Below are positions 16,114 to 23,813 of a DNA stretch of 32,112 nucleotides, in pieces. A program made the translations under genes and the position numbers. The notes below the pieces were generated by a model, which saw only the letters and a list, made by a program, of their open reading frames with translations, had not been told where the DNA came from and did not search any database. The stretch comes from Oscillospiraceae bacterium (GTDB lineage: Bacteria > Bacillota > Clostridia > Oscillospirales > Ruminococcaceae), in contig JAFZGF010000049.1 of NCBI GenBank assembly GCA_017555565.1, forward strand, positions 1 through 32,112, written 5' to 3'. Within the stretch, counting starts at the first letter, position 1. Each line of letters starts with the position of its first letter.

Positions 16114-16905
16114 TTATACTTCCTGCGGAAGATTTGTGGTATTTTCTTCCCCCTGCATCTCGGGCAGATTTACCCATACTCGCTTAGGCATAAAGTTCAT
16201 ACGGCATTTTGGGTTGAATCTTTCTTTTATAGCAATTGTATCGTAAAAATTCTTCCACAGACGCTGCATCTGTTTTTCGTCCTCGCTTACGGGCGGCAGC
16301 TGTATATCTTCCACATTTACTATATGATAATTTCTATTCATACTGATAACAGCCTGCTTATGTACGGCATCATATATCATAAACTGCTGGTTTGCAAATC
16401 TTTGAGCAAAATGGGAAGCTATCAGTGGCAGTATACAGTTTTTAGGCTCAATTTTGGAAACATACACATCTCCCGCCTTGTAAAAACGAACAAAGCCGAG
16501 AAAATGGTGACTTTCCCTTTCCAGATGTCTGTGAGCTTTTGTAAGTATACTTACATCGTTATCTGTCAGCATATCCTTTATTCTCGGGCCAGTTTTAAAC
16601 CCTTTTATCACATAGCGAAGCATATACATCTCTTTTTCTTCAAGGCAGGTATAAAAACACTCTGTCAGAAACTTAAGATTATAATGGCCTATCTTTTCTT
16701 CTATGGCAAAACGGACACGGTAGGCCTGCTCGAAATCAGTTTCGATCATCAGATTATCATAAAATGACGGAACAAAATTCATATGAGAAGCTATCTGCAC
16801 CGGTTTTAGACGGTTATAGTAATAGTTGTATATGCAGCATAAAAAGCCTTCAAAACTACCATCGTAAACATAAATAACCTGCTGTGTGTGATTGAGTTCA
16901 GACAT
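16114..16905 (-). CDS. TIGR03915/DUF4130 family protein, predicted DNA metabolism
   Basis: 263 residues from the ATG at 16905 (AAAGGATGG site). It begins with the family-typical V-I-Y-V-Y-D-G-S-F-E-G-F-L-C-C-I-Y segment, and contains H-H-F-L-G-F-V-R-F and, later, a D-P-like Y-H-I-V-N-V-E-D-I-Q-L-P-P block. The family has no proven activity. In many proteobacteria it is fused to a UdgX-type uracil-DNA-binding domain, which is absent here. The start overlaps the end of the radical SAM partner gene by eight bases, the conserved pairing for this family. The function is therefore predicted from association to be DNA repair or modification. Confidence 0.88.
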   Translation of the reverse strand: MSELNHTQQVIYVYDGSFEGFLCCIYNYYYNRLKPVQIASHMNFVPSFYDNLMIETDFEQAYRVRFAIEEKIGHYNLKFLTECFYTCLEEKEMYMLRYVIKGFKTGPRIKDMLTDNDVSILTKAHRHLERESHHFLGFVRFYKAGDVYVSKIEPKNCILPLIASHFAQRFANQQFMIYDAVHKQAVISMNRNYHIVNVEDIQLPPVSEDEKQMQRLWKNFYDTIAIKERFNPKCRMNFMPKRVWVNLPEMQGEENTTNLPQEV

Positions 16906-18217
16906 TGATAACCATCCTTTCATTCTGTTTATGAATAAATCTGTCGTTCAGCTGTGGCATATCAAAAAAGCTGAGTTGGTTGGTTTCTTCAGCTGTGATT
17001 TTAAAATTATCCTTTGCGGAGTCTGATGTAAGCATAAGTGTGGCGTGCTGTTTGTCTATGGTCACATAAGGCATAGCTTTACCTTTGCAGGTAATAAAAT
17101 ACTGCGCTCGTTTCAACACTATGCCCAGTTTTTTCAGACCATCAAAGTCAAGATGCGCCATTTTTCTTGCTCTTATGATTTTTCTGGCACCAGTCACACC
17201 TATTCCCGGTACACGAAGAAGCATTTCATAGGGAGCCGTATTTATTTCTATTGGGAACATATGCATATTGTTCAGCGCCCAATTGCATTTAGGGTCTAAA
17301 AGCGGATTGAACATACTGTTCTCTTCTGACAGAATCTCCTCCGCTCTGAATCCATAAAATCGCAACAGCCAGTCTGCCTGATACAGTCTGTGTTCACGGA
17401 GCAGGGGTGGTTTGGTATCAAGTGACGGCAACAGTCTGTCATTGTTCATTGGTATATACGCGGAAAAGAATACTCTCTTTAATTTGTATTTATCATATAA
17501 TGCCTGGGATAAGCGAAGAATATGAAAGTCCGTCTCATTGCTGGCACCTATTATCATCTGTGTGGACTGTCCCGCAGGGGCAAACTTAGGTGCGTGGCGA
17601 TATCTGACTATATTCCGCGCAGAAATTTCTTTTTGCTCTGTAATTTTGCCCATCGGCAGAAAAATATTGGTTCGGCTTTTATCCGGAGCCAGCATATTCA
17701 GGCTTTTTTCGCTGGGCAGTTCTATATTCACACTAACCCTGTCCACAAGTGTTCCCATTATTTCTATCAATTCCGGAGATGTACCTGGAATAATCTTGGA
17801 GTGTATGTATCCGTTGAAACCGTATTCTTCCCTTAAAATCCTTACAGCTTTTATCATCTGCTCCATCGTATAGTCAGGGCTCTTTATAACACCAGATGAA
17901 ATAAAGAGACCTTCTATATAATTTCGTCTGTAAAATTCTATGGTAAGGTCAGCCAGTTCCCTGGGAGTAAATGCGGCGCGGGGCACATCGTTTGATTTTC
18001 GGTTTATACAGTAGGCACAGTCGTAACTGCAGTAATTTGTAAAAAGAACTTTAAGCAAGGATATACATCTGCCGTCTGCTGACCAGCTGTGGCATATACC
18101 TGCAGCTGCGGCACTGCCAAGCCCGCCATTTCCTGCGCGGGAAACTCCGCTGGAAGTGCAGGCCACATCATATTTGGCTGCATCTGTAAGTATAGTTAAT
18201 TTTTCGTACATATTCAC
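16898..18217 (-). CDS. Putative DNA modification/repair radical SAM protein (TIGR03916)
   Basis: 439 residues from a GTG at 18217 placed six bases after AAGGTG; an ATG six bases further in is an alternative. The radical SAM cluster motif is C-S-Y-D-C-A-Y-C (Cys63, 67, 70). Additional conserved cysteines at 20, 42 and 51 come before it. Near the C-terminus V-P-G-I-G-V-T-G-A-R-K-I-I is a helix-hairpin-helix, a non-specific DNA-binding motif. Together these support chemistry on DNA or a DNA-bound base, but no reaction has been shown for the family to my knowledge. The gene is divergent from a YbaK-type gene, with repeated operator-like sequences between. Confidence 0.92.
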   Translation of the reverse strand: MNMYEKLTILTDAAKYDVACTSSGVSRAGNGGLGSAAAAGICHSWSADGRCISLLKVLFTNYCSYDCAYCINRKSNDVPRAAFTPRELADLTIEFYRRNYIEGLFISSGVIKSPDYTMEQMIKAVRILREEYGFNGYIHSKIIPGTSPELIEIMGTLVDRVSVNIELPSEKSLNMLAPDKSRTNIFLPMGKITEQKEISARNIVRYRHAPKFAPAGQSTQMIIGASNETDFHILRLSQALYDKYKLKRVFFSAYIPMNNDRLLPSLDTKPPLLREHRLYQADWLLRFYGFRAEEILSEENSMFNPLLDPKCNWALNNMHMFPIEINTAPYEMLLRVPGIGVTGARKIIRARKMAHLDFDGLKKLGIVLKRAQYFITCKGKAMPYVTIDKQHATLMLTSDSAKDNFKITAEETNQLSFFDMPQLNDRFIHKQNERMVINV

Positions 18218-18237
18218 AATTATCACCTTCTGCAACA

Positions 18238-18323
18238 ATTTTAACACTTATTAGTTGTATTTTCAATAGTTTATACAACTTTTAGTTGTGTAAGTTGCAA
18301 ATATAGTTTACTTGTGTTATAGT
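18238..18323. promoter_or_regulatory. Divergent promoters with AGTTGT inverted repeats
   Basis: Minus strand: TTGAAA (18261-18266), 17 bases, TAAAAT (18238-18243) for the radical SAM gene. Plus strand: TTGCAA (18295-18300), 17 bases, TATAGT (18318-18323) for the YbaK-type gene. AGTTGT half-sites form a repeat AGTTGTAT (18253-18260) facing ATACAACT (18273-18280), and ACAACT-TTT-AGTTGT (18275-18289). One dimeric regulator could control both genes. The sites do not match the Bacillus-type LexA box. Confidence 0.62.
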
Positions 18324-18356
18324 TAGAAATACCATTTAAAAACGGAGAGAACAAAA

Positions 18357-18833
18357 ATGTCTATAGAAAAAGTAAGAGAATATTTCAGAGGCTATGATAT
18401 GGAAGACAAGGTGCTGGAATTTGAAGTTTCCAGCGCAACTGTGCGGTTGGCAGCAATTGCTTTGGGCACAGAAGAAGCAAGAATTGCAAAAACAATGTCT
18501 TTCAAAAAAGACGAAGGCTGTATTCTGGTAATTACAGCAGGTGATGTAAAAATCGACAATGCAAAATACAGACACACTTTTGGACTGAAAGCAAAAATGC
18601 TGACACCTGACGAAGTAATGGAATTTGTAGGCCACGCTATAGGTGGCGTATGTCCTTTTGCTGTAAATGAAGGTGTTATCGGCATTTATATTGACGAAAG
18701 CGTAAAAAGATTTGACACTGTATTCCCTGCCTGCGGATCTTCCAACAGTGCCATTGAGTTGACACCGGAAGAACTGTTCAGATACGCCAATGCAGACGCC
18801 TGGGTTGACGTATGCAAACTTAAAGAAGCATAA
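18357..18833 (+). CDS. YbaK/ProX-type aminoacyl-tRNA deacylase
   Basis: 158 residues with a GGAGAG site. The YbaK/EbsC fold is indicated by A-K-T-M-S-F-K (conserved lysine, about residue 42), the G-D-V-K-I-D-N strand, and G-G-V-C-P-F-A (about residues 98-104). Relatives hydrolyse mischarged Cys-tRNA(Pro) or Ala-tRNA(Pro), protecting against translation errors. Freestanding copies are common and their exact tRNA specificity cannot be read from sequence. It is followed by its own terminator, so it is not part of the esterase cluster downstream. Confidence 0.88.
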   Translation: MSIEKVREYFRGYDMEDKVLEFEVSSATVRLAAIALGTEEARIAKTMSFKKDEGCILVITAGDVKIDNAKYRHTFGLKAKMLTPDEVMEFVGHAIGGVCPFAVNEGVIGIYIDESVKRFDTVFPACGSSNSAIELTPEELFRYANADAWVDVCKLKEA

Positions 18834-18840
18834 TAACACA

Positions 18841-18876
18841 AAAGATGTATTCCATTGGAATACATCTTTTATTGTT
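18841..18876 (+). terminator. Rho-independent terminator after the YbaK-type gene
   Basis: Perfect 13-base arms AAAGATGTATTCC (18841-18853) and GGAATACATCTTT (18857-18869) with an ATT loop and a T-rich tail. Confidence 0.92.
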
Positions 18877-18928
18877 TTTTACCAACAATTCTTTTATAAA
18901 ATATTCATTATTTGTGCATAATTGCAAT

Positions 18929-18959
18929 TTTACACATATTGTGATAGACTATATATAAT
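18929..18959 (+). promoter_or_regulatory. Probable promoter of the esterase-ATP-grasp cluster
   Basis: TTTACA (18929-18934), 17 bases, TATATA (18952-18957), with an overlapping TATAAT at 18954-18959. It lies between the YbaK terminator and the first esterase start, so all three downstream genes may share this promoter. Confidence 0.55.
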
Positions 18960-18989
18960 TACTATCATTAGCAAAGCGAGACCCCAAAA

Positions 18990-19757
18990 ATGATATTGAC
19001 AAAATTTATAACTATCCCCAAGCTGACTGGCAAAGAAAAACGCAGAGCCTATGTGTATGTACCGGACGAAGCAAGGGAAAATCCTGACTGGCGCTATCCT
19101 GTGCTGTATATGTTTGACGGTCACAATGTGTTTTTTGACAGCCACGCCACCTATGGCAAAAGCTGGGGTATGCTGAACTATCTGCAAACAAACAATGTGC
19201 CACTGATAGTTGCTGCCGTGGAATGCAACCATCATCCAGACAACGGCAGACTGAAAGAGTATTCACCTTTCGATTTCAGCGACGAAAGATTTGGCCCTGT
19301 AGAAGGCAAAGGCAAAATTACAATGGATTGGTTTGTAAAAGTGTTCAAACCGATGATTGACCGCAACTTTCCTACCCTGCCAGACAGAGAACACACATTT
19401 ATCGCCGGCAGCAGTATGGGCGGACTGATGACAGTATACGCCATCACAAAGTACAATCATATTTTTTCCCGCGGTGCAGCTTTATCTCCATCTTTATGGG
19501 TAAACACAACTAAGCTGGAAAGAATGATCCGCCGCACTGATTTCGGCAAAGATACCGTGCTGTATATGGATTATGGCAGTGAAGAATTTGGCTGGAAGCC
19601 GGATATGATGAAAGGCTACAACAAAATCTGTAATGCCTTTACCGAAAGTGGTGTAATGCTGACAAGCAGAATCATCCCCGGTGGCACTCATCAGGAAGCA
19701 AGCTGGGAAAAACAGATACCTTATTTTATACATACTTTGTTTTATAACCTTGATTAG
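18990..19757 (+). CDS. Alpha/beta-hydrolase-fold esterase (PF00756-like)
   Basis: 255 residues, no signal peptide, so cytoplasmic. Features of the putative esterase family: R-Y-P-V-L-Y-M-F-D-G-H-N, then the nucleophile elbow G-S-S-M-G-G (serine about residue 142), the acid region Y-M-D-Y-G-S-E-E, and the histidine in G-G-T-H-Q-E-A-S-W. This is closest in layout to IroE/Fes- and esterase D-like enzymes. The ribosome site is weak (GCGAGACC). It is first in a run with a second esterase 13 bases downstream and an ATP-grasp protein, so it probably hydrolyses an ester or amide made or used by that pathway. The substrate is unknown. Confidence 0.85.
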   Translation: MILTKFITIPKLTGKEKRRAYVYVPDEARENPDWRYPVLYMFDGHNVFFDSHATYGKSWGMLNYLQTNNVPLIVAAVECNHHPDNGRLKEYSPFDFSDERFGPVEGKGKITMDWFVKVFKPMIDRNFPTLPDREHTFIAGSSMGGLMTVYAITKYNHIFSRGAALSPSLWVNTTKLERMIRRTDFGKDTVLYMDYGSEEFGWKPDMMKGYNKICNAFTESGVMLTSRIIPGGTHQEASWEKQIPYFIHTLFYNLD

Positions 19758-19770
19758 GAGAATATGATAT

Positions 19771-20529
19771 ATGGAAATTCAATATTTCAAGCACTACAGC
19801 AATGCTCTGGGCAGAGATATGGAGTGCAAAGTTTACGGACACAAAGGTAAACCAGTGCTGTTTATCCCTTGCCAGGACGGCAGATATGTGGACTTTGAAA
19901 ACTTTAAAATGATTGATGAATGGGCAAAATGGATTGAAGAAGGCCACGCAATGGTATTTTCAATCGATACAGTAGACAAAGAAACCTGGTCTGACCAGTA
20001 CGGCCTGCCATCCAGCAGAATCAACAGACACGAACGGTGGGTTCATTATATTGTTGATGAATTTGTGCCATTTATGCGAAACATGGCCAACGAAAGAAAC
20101 GGCTGGAGCGGTTATCCTGGCATTATGGTATTCGGTGCAAGTATGGGTGCAAACCACAGCGTAAACCTGTTCCTGCGCTTCCCAGAAATTTTTGACAGAA
20201 TGCTGGCAATGAGCGGCATTTATAACAACAGTATGTTCTTTGGTGACTATATGGACGAAGTGCTGTATATGAACAGCCCTGCACTCTATCTGCAGAATAT
20301 GCAGCCAAGCCACCCATATGTAGAAAGATACAACAATAACTTTGGTATCATCTGCACTGGCCAGGGCGCCTGGGAAGAACCTGACACCCTGCGCTGGCTG
20401 GACACAAATTTTAAACGCCTGGGTGCTGATATCTGGTGTGACTACTGGGGCTATGATGTAAACCACGACTGGCCTTGGTGGTACAAACAGGTACAGTATT
20501 TTGTTCCAAAACTGCTGGGTCTTGAATAA
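19771..20529 (+). CDS. Second alpha/beta-hydrolase esterase family protein
   Basis: 252 residues with an AGGAGA site. The nucleophile elbow is G-A-S-M-G-A (serine about residue 127), followed by a typical F-L-R-F-P-E-I-F-D-R-M-L-A-M-S-G segment. The catalytic histidine is probably in V-N-H-D-W-P-W-W near the C-terminus. The acid residue is less certain, as the usual D-x-G-x-x-D block is replaced by T-G-Q-G-A-W-E-E. It is not a recent duplicate of the first esterase, because the two share only the general fold. It has no signal peptide. It sits between the first esterase and the ATP-grasp gene on one strand, which suggests joint function. Confidence 0.83.
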   Translation: MEIQYFKHYSNALGRDMECKVYGHKGKPVLFIPCQDGRYVDFENFKMIDEWAKWIEEGHAMVFSIDTVDKETWSDQYGLPSSRINRHERWVHYIVDEFVPFMRNMANERNGWSGYPGIMVFGASMGANHSVNLFLRFPEIFDRMLAMSGIYNNSMFFGDYMDEVLYMNSPALYLQNMQPSHPYVERYNNNFGIICTGQGAWEEPDTLRWLDTNFKRLGADIWCDYWGYDVNHDWPWWYKQVQYFVPKLLGLE

Positions 20530-20592
20530 CCTGGTTGATCTATCCCCTGCGCAATTGAGAAAAAATTACAAAAAAGAGAGAAGCGTGAATCT

Positions 20593-21792
20593 GTGAAAAA
20601 CTTTATTTTTATCTCCCCAAACTTTCCAACAAACTACTGGCAGTTCTGTAAAGAACTGAAAAACAACGGCTTGAATGTTCTGGGTATCGGTGACGCACCT
20701 TATAACGAACTTAGACAGGAACTGAAAGACAGCCTGAACGAATACTACAAAGTAAGCAGCCTGGAAAACTATGATGAAGTGTTCCGTGCAGTTGCTTTCT
20801 TTACATTCAAATACGGCAAAATTGACTGGCTGGAATCCAACAACGAATATTGGCTGGAAAGAGATGCCAAACTGAGAACAGAGTTCAATATCACAAGCGG
20901 TTTCAAAAATGAAGATATTCCTCGCATTAAATACAAATCCAAAATGAAGGAATACTACACAAAGGCAGGTATCCCTGTTGCAAGATACCACCTGGTTACA
21001 GACGATATTGAAGCTTGCAGAGAATTCCTTAAGGTTGTAGACTACCCTGTTATCGTTAAACCAGACAATGGTGTTGGCGCTGAAGCTACATACAAACTGT
21101 CCTGTGATGAAGATCTGGTACACTTTATGGCAACAAGACCTGCAGGTGTTCCATACATTATGGAAGAATTCATCAACGCTGAAATCTACACATATGACGC
21201 AATTATCAACTCTAAAGGCGAACCACTGTTTGAAGCCGGCAACGTTACACCATTCTCTCTGATGGACGTTGTAAACAACAAAGACAACTCTGTTTACTAC
21301 ATTGTAAAAGAACTGAAAGAAGATGTTCGCAAAGCAGGGCTGGCTACAGTAAAGAGCTTTGGTGTAAAGAGCAGATTTGTTCACTTTGAGTTTTTCCGTC
21401 TGCTGGCTGACCACGAAGGACTGGGCAAAAAAGGCGATGTAATGGCGCTGGAAGTTAATATGAGACCTGCAGGCGGCTTTACACCTGACCTGTTCAACTT
21501 CTCAGCAAGCACAAACGTATACAAAATCTGGGCTGATATGATTGCATATGACTCCACACTGATGCCAACAGGCAACAGACAGTGGTGTCCATTTGCAGGC
21601 AGACGTGACGGCAAAGACTTTGTGCTGAATCACGTTGCTATTATAGCAAAATACGGTGACAAGATCAAAATGGCCGAAAGAATTCCAGAAGCACTGTCCG
21701 GTGCTATGGCCGATATGATGTATGTTGCTACATTTGACACAGAAGAAGAAATGAACCAGTTCTACAAAGATGTTCTGGCTGTAAAAGAATAA
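20593..21792 (+). CDS. ATP-grasp domain ligase (carbamoyl-phosphate synthase-like)
   Basis: 399 residues starting at GTG. An N-terminal Rossmann-like pre-ATP-grasp domain is followed by ATP-grasp features: Y-P-V-I-V-K-P-D-N-G-V-G-A (about residues 150-162), the hinge-side E-E-F-I-N-A-E-I-Y-T-Y-D, and the metal-binding L-E-V-N-M-R-P-A-G-G-F (about residues 288-298). These enzymes activate a carboxylate as acyl phosphate and join it to an amine or thiol. It is not purine, biotin or peptidoglycan ligase by motif context. Two esterases upstream and a strong terminator downstream make a three-gene module. I know of no characterised function for it. Confidence 0.85.
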   Translation: MKNFIFISPNFPTNYWQFCKELKNNGLNVLGIGDAPYNELRQELKDSLNEYYKVSSLENYDEVFRAVAFFTFKYGKIDWLESNNEYWLERDAKLRTEFNITSGFKNEDIPRIKYKSKMKEYYTKAGIPVARYHLVTDDIEACREFLKVVDYPVIVKPDNGVGAEATYKLSCDEDLVHFMATRPAGVPYIMEEFINAEIYTYDAIINSKGEPLFEAGNVTPFSLMDVVNNKDNSVYYIVKELKEDVRKAGLATVKSFGVKSRFVHFEFFRLLADHEGLGKKGDVMALEVNMRPAGGFTPDLFNFSASTNVYKIWADMIAYDSTLMPTGNRQWCPFAGRRDGKDFVLNHVAIIAKYGDKIKMAERIPEALSGAMADMMYVATFDTEEEMNQFYKDVLAVKE

Positions 21793-21804
21793 TGCAAAGC
21801 ATAA

Positions 21805-21833
21805 CCCCGCCCGTAAAAAGGGCGGGGATTTTT
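21805..21833 (+). terminator. Strong G+C-rich terminator after the ATP-grasp gene
   Basis: Perfect eight-base arms CCCCGCCC (21805-21812) and GGGCGGGG (21820-21827) with a seven-base loop, then A and five T. Confidence 0.95.
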
Positions 21834-21842
21834 GTATGCAGG

Positions 21843-21871
21843 TGGACAAGTCAGTTCAAGGGTGGTAAAAT
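21843..21871 (+). promoter_or_regulatory. Promoter of the ElaA-like GNAT gene
   Basis: TGGACA (21843-21848), 17 bases, TAAAAT (21866-21871), located just after the preceding terminator and about 29 bases before the ATG at 21900. Confidence 0.55.
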
Positions 21872-21899
21872 AAATTTATCAAATCAACGGAGAGATATT

Positions 21900-22343
21900 A
21901 TGGAACAGACATTGGTAATAAAAAAATTTGACAGACTTACACCAAGAGAAGTGTATGAAATGCTGCGACTGCGCACAGCGGTATTTGTGGTGGAACAGAA
22001 ATGCCCATACCAGGAAGTAGACGGCACAGACTATGGCAGTCTGCACGTGTGGCTGGAAGAAAATGATGAAATCGTAGCATATCTGCGTATTTTTGAAAAA
22101 GATGCAGATAAAAATATGGTACAGATAGGTCGAGTGGTGTCAAAACGCCGCGGTGAAGGATTGGGTGCAAAGGTTCTGGAACACGGTATTGAAGCCGCAA
22201 AACTGGAAATGGGTGCAGACAGCATATTTATAGAAGCACAGACCTATGCTTTGGATTTTTACAAAAAGTTCGGTTTTGAAAGCTGTGGCGAAGAATTTCT
22301 GGAAGACGGCATACCACACACACCAATGATGCTGAATTTCTAA
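21900..22343 (+). CDS. ElaA-like GNAT N-acetyltransferase
   Basis: 147 residues from the ATG at 21900 (GGAGAGA site); the frame upstream to 21792 overlaps the previous terminator and is rejected. It shows the ElaA signature L-R-L-R-T-A-V-F-V-V-E-Q-K-C-P-Y-Q-E-V-D-G and the acetyl-CoA-binding R-R-G-E-G-L-G-A-K-V-L motif, then the A-L-D-F-Y-K-K-F-G-F region. ElaA proteins acetylate unknown amines in the cytoplasm. It appears to be a single-gene unit closed by the hairpin at 22380-22410. Confidence 0.9.
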   Translation: MEQTLVIKKFDRLTPREVYEMLRLRTAVFVVEQKCPYQEVDGTDYGSLHVWLEENDEIVAYLRIFEKDADKNMVQIGRVVSKRRGEGLGAKVLEHGIEAAKLEMGADSIFIEAQTYALDFYKKFGFESCGEEFLEDGIPHTPMMLNF

Positions 22344-22379
22344 AAAACAAAAAGAGGCATAAAAGTTTATAAAAAAGTT

Positions 22380-22416
22380 AAAGCCAGACTGCATATTGCA
22401 GCCTGGCTTTTATTGT
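22380..22416. terminator. Terminator between convergent genes
   Basis: Imperfect stem AAAGCCAG-A-CTGC (22380-22392) with GCAG-C-CTGGCTTT (22398-22410), loop ATATT, then a T-rich tail on the plus strand. It serves the ElaA-like gene and probably also the convergent operon ending at 22468. Confidence 0.8.
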
Positions 22417-22467
22417 TTGTACTATAAAAAGTGCTATTGTTTGGCGTTGGATAAATTGAAATTGGTA

Positions 22468-22878
22468 TTATACTGGTTTAATCAAACCGTTTGTCCAGAA
22501 TGTCTCAAAGGTTTCAGTTGAACCGCCGTGCTCGACAATTTTACCGTCAACAACTCTGTCAATGTCAACTCCTGTAATTTCCAAAACTTTATTGGTTGGT
22601 GTTATCCCCAGAAAATCACCTTTGTGGGTTCCACGCATGATAAACTCTGAAATTACATAGTCACCATCGGTATATTGGCGGATAATTTTCATTGTATAAT
22701 CGGGATAGGTTTGTTTGACGGCGAGAAGATGCTGTTTCATTCCTGCTGTTCCAACAAAATATACTTTTTCTCCAACTCTTTGCACACAGTCCTCTGAGAT
22801 GTATTTATGAAGCTCATCAAGCAGGTTTTCGGAGACAACCACTTCGTAAAAATATTTTATAATGTCTTTGTTGCTCAT
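22468..22878 (-). CDS. SnoaL/NTF2-like domain protein
   Basis: 136 residues with a GAAGGAT site. The N-terminal helix plus E-D-C-V-Q-R region, the T-Y-P-D-Y-T-M-K-I block and the I-S-E-F-I-M-R-G-T-H-K-G-D-F-L-G-I-T-P-T-N-K motif are typical of SnoaL-like polyketide cyclase/ester cyclase relatives in the NTF2 superfamily. Most such bacterial proteins have no known substrate; some bind small hydrophobic ligands. It lies 40 bases after the amidase gene on the same strand, so it could be the last gene of that operon. Base use is more A+T-rich than the amidase. Confidence 0.82.
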   Translation of the reverse strand: MSNKDIIKYFYEVVVSENLLDELHKYISEDCVQRVGEKVYFVGTAGMKQHLLAVKQTYPDYTMKIIRQYTDGDYVISEFIMRGTHKGDFLGITPTNKVLEITGVDIDRVVDGKIVEHGGSTETFETFWTNGLIKPV

Positions 22879-22918
22879 TACACATATCCTTCGTCAAATT
22901 CAAATTTGTCTGACTGTT

Positions 22919-23797
22919 TTATAAAACTTTGTCACATATTGTTTTTGGTATTGCCATACGGACTGTTCTTTCCGGGTCTACAACCTGGCAGAACTGCAGG
23001 TTACCTGCCGCAGACATAAGCATACCTGCTTCATTGAGAGTGTAGCCCAGGTTTTTCTGCAGAATGCCGCACATATCCTTTGTTGCTGTATAGATGGCTT
23101 TTTCGATATCCTCGCTGGAGGCAATTGTGTAGATATTTTCAGCATCTTCAAGACGTGGATTGTCAATTGAAACACCTTTAAGTACTGTGAGGCGAACAGA
23201 CACTGCTGCACCGATTTCAACACCGGAAACCATAATTTCGCCATCGCCCATGCAGGCGTGAACATCACCACAACCGAAATAAGCACCATCGTGGAAAACC
23301 GGCAGATAGAGTGTAGCACCTTTTGCAATTTTTGTATTGTCCATATTGCCGCCGTGTCTGCCCGGTGTACCACAAGGTACAGATTCATTTTCCGGTGCGA
23401 CACCGATAACACCAATCATTGGGTTAAGTGGTAACTCAAACTGATTAAAAATTGCCTTTCCATCTTTTATTGGCACTTTTTTAACCTGATTTTCTGTGAT
23501 ATCTGCACCTAAAACACCATTTTCCGGCAGGCAGCACATTGTACCCATATCATCAAGTTTGATGTCAAGAATTTCAACTTTCAGCACATCACCTTTTTCT
23601 GCACCTCCAACATATACCGGACCGGTGGCTGGGTTGATATGATCCCAGTCCAGCACGTCCATTACATAGTCTTCGCTGTCAATCTGATTGTTGAAACAGT
23701 CTCGTGTGTGAAATTCCAGAATTTCGCCCTGCTGTACTTTTACAGCATTTTCCTTGCTGTCGCCCAAGGCAAACACGCACATATCTTTGATAATCAT
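22919..23797 (-). CDS. Acetamidase/formamidase family protein
   Basis: 292 residues. FmdA/AmdA features are present: N-P-A-T-G-P-V-Y-V-G-G-A near residue 55, G-R-H-G-G-N-M-D near residue 145, G-D-V-H-A-C-M-G-D-G-E (about residues 175-185), and a beta-rich body. The family hydrolyses short amides such as formamide or acetamide to ammonia and the acid. The H-A-C-M-G-D-G-E block is the conserved metal-site area of the family. The gene is 16 bases from the upstream radical SAM/SPASM gene and probably co-transcribed. It could supply ammonia, though the natural amide is unknown. Confidence 0.9.
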   Translation of the reverse strand: MIIKDMCVFALGDSKENAVKVQQGEILEFHTRDCFNNQIDSEDYVMDVLDWDHINPATGPVYVGGAEKGDVLKVEILDIKLDDMGTMCCLPENGVLGADITENQVKKVPIKDGKAIFNQFELPLNPMIGVIGVAPENESVPCGTPGRHGGNMDNTKIAKGATLYLPVFHDGAYFGCGDVHACMGDGEIMVSGVEIGAAVSVRLTVLKGVSIDNPRLEDAENIYTIASSEDIEKAIYTATKDMCGILQKNLGYTLNEAGMLMSAAGNLQFCQVVDPERTVRMAIPKTICDKVL

Positions 23798-23813
23798 AAT
23801 ATCTCTCCTTTGA

